A stretch of DNA of 64,000 nucleotides from Plectosphaerella cucumerina (taxonomy: Eukaryota; Ascomycota; Sordariomycetes; Glomerellales; Plectosphaerellaceae): assembly GCA_020746995.1 (NCBI GenBank), contig JAGPXD010000004.1, positions 3,906,001 through 3,970,000 on the forward strand. The letters run 5' to 3'. Under the pieces are notes generated by a model. It was not told where the DNA came from, did not search any database, and worked only from the letters and a program-made list of their open reading frames with translations. A program made the position numbers and the translations under genes. Positions 44,519 through 53,743 of the stretch are shown here, piece by piece. The stretch's first letter is position 1. The number at the start of each line of letters is the position of its first letter.

Positions 44519-46756
44519 ATGGCCAAGGACAAGAAGGGAAAGGGCGATGAGAAGAAGGCCAAGCTGGTGAGCAAATCTTGAGTTCAAGTTCAGTGTCTGG
44601 TCTCGGAACACATCTGCCTAACGACCTGAGCAGTTGGCCAAAAAGGCAAAGCAGGCGAACAAGGGCGCAAAGAAGGCAAAGGCAAAGGCCTCCAAGCTCG
44701 ACGGAAGTGATGCCGAAGATGTAGATCTCGACCAGGTTCTCGACGAGTACAGGAGACAGCAGGAACAGTTTCTCAAGGTCACCGAGACCGTCAGCGAGAC
44801 CACCCCGAGAGCCCGCTCTGCCTCCACCCTCCTTGCTTCGCCATGCGACAGGAACAACCTGCTGCTCTTCGGAGGAGAGTACTTCAACGGAGCCCTCGCA
44901 CAGTTCTTCAACGATCTCCACATATACTACATCGATCGCGATGAGTGGAGGACTGTCACTTCGCCCAACGCCCCTCTGCCTCGGTCCGGTCATGCCTGGA
45001 CGCGCGCCTCCAACCCCAGCCATGTCTATCTCTTCGGCGGCGAGTTCAGTTCCCCCAAGCAGGGCACTTTCCACCACTACTCGGACTTTTGGCGTCTCGA
45101 GCCCGCAACCAGGGAGTGGACCAAGATCGAGTGCAAGGGAAAGGCACCCCCTGCTCGTAGTGGCCACCGCATGACCTACTGGAAACAGTACATCATCCTG
45201 TTTGGAGGATTCCAGGACACCTCGAACCAGACCAAATACATGGCCGACCTTTGGATTTTCGATACGCAAAACTTTACCTGGTTCTCTCCGGTCCTCCCCG
45301 CGGCCCAGCTGAAGCCCGATGCCAGGTCCTCCTTCACATTCCTGCCCCATGAGAACGGCGCCGTGCTTTACGGAGGCTACTCGCGCGTCAAGGCCACAGT
45401 CGCCGCCAACAAGCAAGCCAAGGGCTCATCTCAGGGCCAGAAGAACATTCTCAAGCCCCTCATCCATGAAGACTGCTTCTTCCTGCGCATGGCTCCGCCG
45501 CCCGAGGGCTCCCCTCCCAACACTCTGCCTAGCGTCCGCTGGGAGCGGCGGAAGAAGCCCGCCAACTCCCCGAACCCCCGGCGCGCCGGCACCACCATGG
45601 CATACCACAAGGGTCGTGGTATCATGTTCGGTGGTGTCCACGACGTCGAGCAGAGTGAGGATGGAATGGACAGCGAGTTCTTCAGAGAGCTCTATGCCTG
45701 GAATATCGAGCGCAACCGCTTCTTCCCCATGGTGCTCCGAAAGGCGCGTCAGCAGAAGAAGGCGGGCGCTGCGGAGCAGCGGGGAGGAGGTCGCCGTGCT
45801 CGCGCGCAGGATCGCGAGGAGGAGCTCCTGAAGCAGCTCGCGGCTCTGGAGACTGGGACTTCCCTCGAAGACGCCGATGCTATGGACCTCGACACGAAGG
45901 GGGATGAAAAGGAAGACCCAGAGACGTCGGTCAGAGAGATGCCGATTACAATGGAGCTGCCGCACCCCCGGTTCAACGCGCAGCTTGCCATTCAAGACGA
46001 CGTCCTGTACATCTTTGGCGGTACTTTCGAGCAGAAGGACCGTGAATTCACGTTTGACGACTTGTACGCGGTGGACCTTGGAAAGATGGATGGCTGCAAA
46101 GAGATCTACAACAAGCCCGTGGAGGATTGGATCGTAAGTTACCTTCAACACAAGTCCACCGGGCTGGGGCTGACATTACGCAGGAATCAGAGGACGAGGA
46201 GGACGACGAGGATGATGAAGATGAGGAAGACGAAGAGGATGACGAGGATGATGAAATGTCCGATGATGAGCCGCGGCAGCAAATCCAGACACCCAGCAAG
46301 AGGAAGAAGAAGCAGAACGATGAGCCCAGTGTCGCTGGCTCGGAGACGTCCGCGGATGCGGAAGCACCCGAGGAGGATGACACTGACGCGGCCTCGACTG
46401 TCGACGATGGCCTGCCACACCCCAGGGTAAGAAGAAGCCCCCTATTTCTCCGCACCAAGCACGTTGCTAATACTGTACAGCCATTTGAGTCCAGACGAGA
46501 GTTCTTCCTGCGCACGTCCAACGAGTGGGAGGAGCTGCTCATGACGAGCCTGCGCTGGAAGGGCATTCAGCCCGAGGACAGCCTCTCGATCAAGGAGATA
46601 AAGTCCAAAGCTTTCGAGATGAGCGAGGAGAAATGGTGGGATTGCAGGGAGGAGATCACCGCGTTGGAAGAGGAGCAGGAAGCTGCTGGTATCACGGAGG
46701 TGGTGTCCTTGGCTGAGAGGGGTGATGCTGCTGCAGGTGGTGCTCGGCGGAGATGA
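44519..46756 (+). CDS. Kelch-repeat protein of the KLHDC4/Kel3 type with DUF4110 C-terminus
   Basis: Four exons: 44519-44566, 44634-46133, 46184-46426 and 46481-46756 (688 residues). A Lys-rich start (MAKDKKGKGDEKKAKLLAKK) precedes a beta-propeller with recognisable Kelch blades: NNLLLFGGEYFN, HVYLFGGEFSS, YIILFGGFQDT, GAVLYGGYSR, GIMFGGVHDVE and VLYIFGGTFEQ. Next come an acidic stretch with more than 20 Asp/Glu in about 25 residues at 520-545, a basic patch KRKKK, and a C-terminal DUF4110 domain (PFESRREFFLRTSNEWEELL, EEKWWDCREEI). Propellers of this group mediate protein contacts; a specific function is not established, so only the family is named. Intron sizes are 50-67 nt and all junctions keep frame. 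Confidence 0.94.
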
Positions 46757-47163
46757 TCGCCGCCAGTTTTCGAAGGTTCCAAAGTCCAGATATGTATGCC
46801 ATATCCAACATATGGATACTTTTTCGCGATCTGATGGCACTTGGTGTGCTGCCTATTTCCCCTTTTGCACGAACAGGTGTGTGTCTACAAATCGCACTGT
46901 CCCAATTGGGCGGGCGGCATCATGTTAGCACAGTGCTGGTCTAGGCAGGCGTCACCGTGGCGTGAATGACAATCAAAGCGAACAGAAATGTTCCATGTTC
47001 TTCAACCAAACACAACAGCAGTCGAACACGTCACGGCAAACAGGAACTTGAAGCACGCAGAGGACAGAGATCATATCGTGGCCAGGATTTCGGGCCTCTA
47101 CCTTCCCGCCACCAGCCTCAACATCCTCTTCACACCCAGGCAGGCTGCCACCATTCTGCTATC
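46757..47163. other. Intergenic between the Kelch gene and the WLM protease gene
   Basis: A 407-bp gap between tandem plus-strand genes. No other element was recognised. Confidence 0.6.
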
Positions 47164-48666
47164 ATGCCAATCGGCATCCAACGTCTGAACGCGAAGAAGT
47201 CGCACCCAAACGACCGCATCGTCTTCATCAAACCATTACCAGGCCCAAGCGAACGCGTTGCTCTCGACTTTCTCGAGCGCATCGCTGCACAATGTAGTAG
47301 GTCCGCCTAGCCAAGAACCTCCCCGGCTGTGGAACTGAGACTCGAATAGCGCCCATCATGAAGGAGCATCACCTGTCGGTCATGTCTCTTGAGGAGTACG
47401 AGCCGAACCCTGAGTTTGTCGGACGCAACTTCAACGCCGGAGAAGTCATCCAGCTCGTCCTCAAATCACGATCAGGCCGATGGCTGCCATTTGAGTATGT
47501 CCAGATGGTCATGATGCACGAGTACGTCCCTTCGGCTTCACCGAACGTATGCCAGGCACGCAGACTGACACGGGCGTAGACTTGCGCACTGCAAACAGAT
47601 GAACCACTCCAGAACCTTTTGGGCCGTGAGGAACCAGTACGCGGAGCAGATGCGTGGCCTGTGGACGAAAGGCTACACTGGCGAAGGCATTTGGGGTCGT
47701 GGTACCCTCCTCGAAACAGGAGAGTTCCAGAACAACATGGTTCAACCCACTGAGATCCTCCCCGAACATCTCTGCGGCGGCACATTCCGATCAAGGGGCA
47801 GGAAGAGAAAGTTGAAGCCCAAGCTCTCCTACAAGGAGCAGAAAGAGCGACGTATCCTCAAAAAGTTCGGCGCCAACGGCGTCGCGCTCGGTGCCGATGA
47901 CGAGGTCAAGGTCAAGCTCGAGAACGGCAAGAAGACCCAGGCGAAGCCCCGAGTTGCCGGCAGTGCGAGAGGGCGGGAGCTCAGGGCTGCGGCCGCTCTG
48001 GCAAGATTCGAGGTCAATAAGAAGGAGGATGACTTTGTTGAAGCAAAGGAGGAGAGCGAAGAGAGCGACTACGAGGATGATCCGGTTGACGTCGAATCAA
48101 AGGACGCCATTGATATCGATGGCAAGAAGCTGCTTGACGGCAAGGGGCGGGGTCTCATCAAGGTCTGCGAGGATGAGAACCCTGATGACGAGGATGCACA
48201 GAATGAGCTTCAAGAGCTTCGGCGCGTCAATTGGCGGCAGCTGCCTCTGAAGCCCACCGCGGAGGGAAGTGGTGTCAAGAGGGAACCGGCATCATCATCA
48301 CGGACATCATCAGGCGTCCGACCAACGCCCAAAGAACCGATTCGGCGAACCCCTACGATCAAAGCAGAAGATGACGACGATTCAGTGGTCATCGTGTCCC
48401 CCGACAATCGTAGGGACATTCAGACGGAAGCACAGCCCAGGGATCCAAGTCCAGTAGTTCCGGTCGACTCCAGCTCATCGGATACTTGCGCTGTCTGCTC
48501 TTTCGCAAACACGCCAGAGGCACTCACGTGTATGGTGTGCTCGAACGTCCTGGACCCAGAGAGCATGCCTGGAGCATGGCGATGTCAGAGCTCAACCTGC
48601 AAGGACAGCAAGTACCTCAACCCTGCAGACTACGGAGTCTGCGGTGTGTGCGGGACAAGTCGGTAG
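47164..48666 (+). CDS. Wss1-type WLM-domain metalloprotease (DNA-protein crosslink repair)
   Basis: Homologue of the yeast protease that degrades proteins crosslinked to DNA, a functional counterpart of animal Spartan. Three exons: 47164-47296, 47350-47521 and 47580-48666 (463 residues). The WLM domain includes IMKEHHLSVMSLEEYEPNPE, GRNFNAGEVIQLVLK and the zinc motif HELAH (101-105), whose Glu codon is split by intron 2. ALSO visible are WTKGYTGEGIWGRG and FRSRGRKRK. The central region is charged. A SUMO-interaction-like motif follows an Asp run (DDDDSVVIVSPDN). The C-terminus has one RanBP2-type zinc finger (CAVC-x10-CMVC) and a second Cys set (CQSSTC...CGVC). Catalysis on crosslinks and Cdc48/SUMO coupling are inferred from yeast Wss1. 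Confidence 0.94.
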
Positions 48667-49081
48667 AAGCACGCGACTTCAGGTACGAAGTGATTTTGGG
48701 CGCGCGGAAGCTTGAGAAGATATGGCCTATGCTGGGAACACTGTCGGGCCATGAGGAGTTTTTGGTACGGTTAACGGTAACATGAGAAAATACAGCCCCT
48801 GTAGACCCTGCAATATTGTCCTGTGCAAGTCCGAGATGAACCGAATTGAAGACCTCACCATGATGTCTTTTGGTGTTCCCATTGCCCAATACCCGGCATA
48901 ATCGCATGCCGATGCAACAGCTCCCGCCAATCACCTGCCGCCGTTATGCCCCGGCTCGAAACGACGTATGCCCCCCAGTTATCCGAGCTCTACCACCCGC
49001 GCGAAGCTCCCGCATCTCTCCCACCCCGACAAAACAAACCGCCGACGTCACGATCCCAGCCAGCACACAACGCGCTTCAGC
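48667..49081. other. Intergenic before the small mitochondrial-type gene
   Basis: A 415-bp gap between tandem plus-strand genes; it holds the WLM-protease 3' UTR and the next promoter. Nothing else was recognised. Confidence 0.6.
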
Positions 49082-49742
49082 ATGGCCTCGAGACTTTTCG
49101 CCAGCGGCGCCCGCGCCCTGCCCACCCTGCGCGCCGCCGCCTCCCGGTCGTTCCAGACCTCCTCCGTCCTCCGCGACGCCAGCACAGCCGCTCTTCCCGC
49201 CAGGAAACCCGTGGGAGCCTTCCGCGGAGGGTACGTCGTCGTCGTCCTCTTCTCGCTGTCTGCACTCTCCTGTCCAAAGCTAATCGTCTCGTGCCTCCAG
49301 TCTCTTCGGCTTCCTCCTCGGAAGCACCCTCGCAGGCGCCGGCGTCTACTCCTACCTCCTCAAGGAATACAAGCTCTCGAACGACCTCCTGACGGAGGAT
49401 ATCTACGTGCGTCTCTGCATTTGATAGATCTCTCTCTCTCTCTCTCTCTCTCTTCACCGCATGTCATGACCTGCACGCGAAGCCGCGCCGGAGCAGAGCC
49501 AAGCTCCATCCCCTACAGTAGAGCCATACCCATTGTGCCCCCCTTCTGCAGCTGTGGCCTCCCGTCCTTCGCCGATACTTCCCTTTGCTTTTCTGCGCAG
49601 CATCGCAGCTCATCATCCGAGACGTCCGATTCGATTTGCTGACTTGACTTGACAGACGCTGCAACAAACCGTCCAGCGTGTGGCTGCTTACGTCCAGCTT
49701 CTGGAAGAGAAGATGGATGCCCTGGAGAGGAAGAAGAAATAA
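49082..49742 (+). CDS. Small predicted mitochondrial membrane protein of unknown function
   Basis: Three exons: 49082-49230, 49301-49406 and 49656-49742 (113 residues). The N-terminus is a textbook mitochondrial presequence, basic and amphipathic with no acidic residue for 31 positions (MASRLFASGARALPTLRAAA, then SRSFQTSSVLRD). One hydrophobic helix follows (GFLLGSTLAGAGVYSYLL), then a short coiled-coil C-terminus (TLQQTVQRVAAYVQLLEEKM) ending in ERKKK. The splice junctions are canonical and keep one frame, and the topology is coherent, so it is a real gene. I do not recognise a named family; similar small proteins are widespread in Pezizomycotina. Location in the inner membrane is inferred. 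Confidence 0.85.
49429..49453. repeat. (CT)n microsatellite inside an intron
   Basis: About 12 CT units in the second intron of the small mitochondrial-type gene. This intron (249 nt) is longer than its neighbours. Confidence 0.8.
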
Positions 49743-50121
49743 GGATGGAGAACGAACGCTCAATTGGCACAAGATTGGACGCGGGCTTGGGAGGGGGTGG
49801 GTTGGGCTTGCACAAGGGCTCCAACCTGGCTGTAACATCACCACATAGCTGGCATGGCACGAAGAGGCAAATCATTGATGACCTGAACCGATCCACCCTC
49901 GTCTGGCATGGCGGCTGTTAAAGCACGAGCAACGACTTGCTTCCGGTACTTCACAATCATCAAGGCAAGGAACAGTGTGATGATGCTTAAACTCATGAAT
50001 TTCATTACCCGCCATGCAAATCAAGCGGGACTACCGGTGCGCGAAGAGGTATATAAAAGCCCAGCCGGGTCATCTGATACCGGCAACACAATCCCCCATT
50101 TTCCTCGAACCAACGATTTTC
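49743..50121. other. Convergent intergenic region (3' flanks)
   Basis: A 379-bp tail-to-tail gap before the PDI gene. It should contain both 3' UTRs; no gene or repeat was recognised. Confidence 0.6.
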
Positions 50122-51773
50122 TTACAGCTCGTCGTGGGCAGACTCCTTGGCCTCCTCGGTCTCCTTGGACTCAGAGGCGGCAGGGGCGGCCTGGCTCTCC
50201 TCGGCAACCTCCTCCTTCTTGGAGAGGGTGGCCTTGTACTTGCCGTTCTCCTGGATGAACTCAATGAAGTCCTCAACGGTGCGGGCGCCCGAGTAGGTGA
50301 CTGGCTCGCCCTTGGAGCCGGCGGGGAAGAGCTTGATGGTGGGGAAGCCCTGGATCTCATCGGGAACGTCGTTGAGGGTGGCGTCAACCTTGGCGATGAC
50401 GACCTTGTCCTTCCACTCGCTGTCGGCGTACAGAGCGGCGAGCTCGTCGTACTTGGGGGCCAGAGCCTTGCAGTGACCGCACCACGGAGCGTAGAACTCG
50501 AGGAGGACGTCCTTGGTGTCGTCAAGGACGATCTGGTCGTAGTTCTTGGCGACGACGACGGTGACACCCTCCTGGACCTCGGGGATGGGCTCAGACTTGA
50601 TGCTGGGCTCGATCTTGCCGGCGACGAACTCCTCGACGAAGGTGGAGATGGCGTCGTGGGTGATCTCCTTCTCCTGGTCGAAGGGGAACTTCTGGTTCTT
50701 GACAACCTCCTGGATGGCGAAGGCGGGGAACTTATCGGCCTGGAGGTTCAGGTTGCCGGCGTGGGCACCGAACGACTTGGCGTCGATGGTGGCGAAGTTG
50801 ATGACACCACGGTGCTTCTCAGCGATGGGCTTGAGGGCGGCACCAAGGGTGTCACGCTCCTCCTGGGTCTCGGCGAAGATGTAGGCCAGGGGAAGGCCGG
50901 CGGACATGTAGCCGGAGTAAGTCTCGGGGCCAACCTCGCCGATCAGGGGAGTAGAGGCAGTCTGGGCGAAGGCCTCAATGGCCTCGGCGTCGAAGGCCTT
51001 GGTGAAGGTGGCCTTGCCCTCGTCGAAGGACTTGTACAGGACAATGGCGGGGGCCTCGACACCCTCAGCCTTGGCAACCTCGGCGTCGTTGACACCACCG
51101 AAGAGGAAGGTGTCGCGGAGCTTCTCAGCGACCTTGGTGAAGGTCTCGTTGGAGGCCTTGTCCGTGGCGTCGACGTAGGCGACGAGGACGACCTTGTCGG
51201 CGGTCTTGAACTCCTCAAGAGTGTCCTTGGTCAGGATGGAGACGGCAGGCAGGGACTGCTTGACCATGTAGGAGGTGATGCTGTAACGAGGAGCAATTAG
51301 CAAAAAGAACATAGCGAAGCCCAAGTAGGGAGAGAGAGTGAAGGGCGGAACATACGCAGCAGCCTTGCGCTGGCCAGAGTAGGCGGAGACGTTGTCAAGG
51401 CCACGGAAGACCTTGAGGGTGGGGTAACCCTCGACGCCATAGTCGGCGCAGAGGTCGGCCTCCTCAGTGCAGTCAACCTTGACGAGGCGGATGTCCTTCT
51501 CCTTCAGGGTCGTGGCGGCCTCCTCGTACTCGGGGGCGAGGGCCTTGCAGTGACCGCACCAGGGAGCGAAGACTGGCGACGTATTAGGCGGGGATGCTCA
51601 GGGAAACCCGAGGCGGGGAAGGTGGGCTACTCACACTCGGCAAGGACGAGGTCGTTGCCCTTGATGAAATCGGTGAAGGTGTCCTTCTGAAGCTGGACGA
51701 CGTCCGAATCCTCAGCCGCGAAGGCGCCGGTGGCAGCGGCGAGGAAGCCGAGAGCGATAGCCTTGCAGTGCAT
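50122..51773 (-). CDS. Protein disulfide isomerase (PDI1 family)
   Basis: ER-lumen oxidoreductase and chaperone that forms and rearranges disulfides. Three exons: 51635-51773, 51356-51572 and 50122-51280 (504 residues, normal length). Signal peptide MHCKAIALGFLAAATGAFA; thioredoxin domain a with FFAPWCGHC (Cys52, Cys55); redox-inactive b and b' domains; domain a' with FYAPWCGHC (Cys386, Cys389); an acidic tail; and the ER retention signal HDEL at the end. Both active-site pairs are intact. The first splice junction falls inside the FF of the first active-site block and restores it exactly. Codon use is strongly biased to C-ending and G-ending codons, as expected for a highly expressed gene. 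It probably responds to ER stress, as in other fungi; upstream CCAAT boxes are listed separately. Confidence 0.98.
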
Positions 51774-51894
51774 CTTGTCACTCGAACCCTTGGGGAGTTT
51801 TGGGATGCTGGAAGATAGATGGGTTGGGTGGGAAGGAGAGAGGATGGGAAACAGGCAGTCAGAGAATACGGTTCTCCGAGCAAGTGGGTTTGCT

Positions 51895-51905
51895 GATTTA
51901 AATAG
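51895..51905 (-). promoter_or_regulatory. TATA-like A/T element upstream of PDI
   Basis: On the minus strand CTATTTAAAT lies about 125 bp before the PDI start codon, a usual distance for a fungal core promoter in a GC-rich context. Confidence 0.4.
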
Positions 51906-52049
51906 AGGATGGGAAGGTTTGGGTTCAAGAGGGACCGCTTCTTGCCAGGCGATTGAGAACAGGTGTCAAAAAGGGTCCCTTCCTTCACTCTGGGCGGCAG
52001 CTCGACTAGCGGCGGCTGCGCAGCTGCAGTTACTCCATCGCCGTGACGG

Positions 52050-52068
52050 ATTGGCCGGCCCTGATTGG
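52050..52068 (-). promoter_or_regulatory. Paired CCAAT boxes upstream of PDI
   Basis: Two CCAAT pentamers on the coding strand of PDI (complements of 52050-52054 and 52064-52068), separated by 9 bp and about 280 bp upstream of the start. CCAAT is part of the mammalian ER stress element, but the CCACG half is not present here. Confidence 0.4.
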
Positions 52069-53743
52069 AGGAATTCAGACCGCCTGCTCCATTCGGCTGC
52101 ATTGAAGGTGGGATTGAGTGGCTCTAGGCTGGGACTCCGGGGTGGTTGCAGTGAGGGGCTGAGTCCACCCGCCAGCCTAAGAGGCAAGAGGCTGGCTTTA
52201 CCTGAGGAGGTTCGCGGTGGCGGGCAAGAACGGACCACACACCACCGTGTTGTACCTTGCTTGGCGCCTCGGAGCCGATTGATAATCAGTATCATTCCGC
52301 GTAATGGCGAACGGAACAAGGAGATTGAAGACTCGGAAGTCGCTGGATTACAGCCTAGTGAATAAGACGGATGATTCGGGAATCTCGCCGCTAACCTAGA
52401 TGCTCCAGGCCCCCAAAAGGGCCCCAGGACGTGGCTTCCCCAGGCTGGAGCTGCACCCTTCAATGCATGGACACGGCTGGCTCGGTGGCCACAGTGGCCA
52501 CGCCCCTCCTAGCAACTGTCTCACCGCGTGGTTGGCGTCCCGGTGCCAAGTATCAGCTCTCCTCCAAAGAAGCCAAAGTCCCGCCACTGGTACCTTGCTT
52601 ACCCGCGGCGGCTCCCTGACACCGAGGCTGACTGTGTGTGGCGGGCCCTGCCATGATTGTCGCTGAACGGAATTAAACCTTGAGGACACGGTTTTCCTCG
52701 GGCCACCGTTGTTGGAAGGCCCGATGTCTGCATCGAGTCGTGCTTGCGGCGGACCCTTCGCCGTTTCCCAGACTTGGCGGTTGGGTCCCGGTAGAAGGCG
52801 GGGTCACATCTCCGGCTGTCCGTATCGGTCGAGGTGGCCCCGGCCATTTCACTATCGCACGATGGAACAACAACTTCACTCCTCCTGCCCTCGCCACCTT
52901 TCGGCTGGACCGGCATTGTACGAGTCGGTTTCTGGACGATGACTGTCATGTTCATTTGACCAAAACGATTTCAACACCTGCTGTTGTTGCACTGAAGTTG
53001 CCTTGCGAGACTAGACGTTTCGGCTTGAACGCACTGAGTGCACTGTTGCTTTTCTCAGCAATGGATTGCCAGTGGACGGGCGCTGGCTTCATTCAAGCAT
53101 GCCTCGTGCTCCCTCCCATCTCCCTCCTCGACTGGCAGAAACCTCCCATGTCTAAGTGCTCAGTAGAGTGAGTTCCATTGGGCAATTGCGAAGTGATGTT
53201 GGCACCTACCTTCCAGGTTTGCCACATCCCCTAGCAGGGCATGGAACACTGGAACCCACCGAAGCATCGTCGAGCAAGTGCGCGCGACCCAGAACTCCTA
53301 GACGACAAAGTCGCCAGGTCTGTCGTTCCTGCCTTCAACCGAATTATGGACAGGCAAGGTAGGTACGTCTGAGGGCAAGCTTGCGGCAGAACTTGCCAGT
53401 ACGCCGCTCCCCAATGTCTTTTGGCACGGCGAGGAAGGAGCTACCTACCCTTCATGGCAGGCAAGGCAGGTGAGACGATGGGAGGCAGGCGAGGTGATGG
53501 CACAAGACGTGATGGCCTTCTTCATCCATGTCAGGTCTAGAAACCGCTGTGCCAAGCTCTCCTCGATGCATGGCCCCGGCCAACTCAGATGTTGACGACA
53601 ACCTAGCCCAGGAGCCCTGCCTCCAGAGACCCGAAACGGCTGGCTGTCAGAATCTCTGCTCCCTCGCGTTGAATATCATTTCTGTTCTTCTCCGGTCTCT
53701 CAGTCCCCCAATTGCCGTCTGGAGCCACATTTGATCGGTGGCA

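Larger units (their letters stand above)
51774..53743. other. Divergent 2-kb region between PDI and the large unknown gene
   Basis: Head-to-head interval. Only small overlapping frames are present (for example 52680-53171) with no domain. The part nearest PDI contains the TATA-like and CCAAT elements listed below. Confidence 0.55.

Noticed and set aside
50014..51300. 428-codon plus-strand frame opposite PDI
   Set aside because: It is the antisense shadow of the PDI coding sequence; strong codon bias produces a long Leu/Gly/Val-rich open frame on the other strand.
52050..52068. Complete ER stress element (CCAAT-N9-CCACG) upstream of PDI
   Set aside because: Two CCAAT boxes are spaced by nine bases, but the second half is CCAAT and not CCACG, so the consensus is not met.
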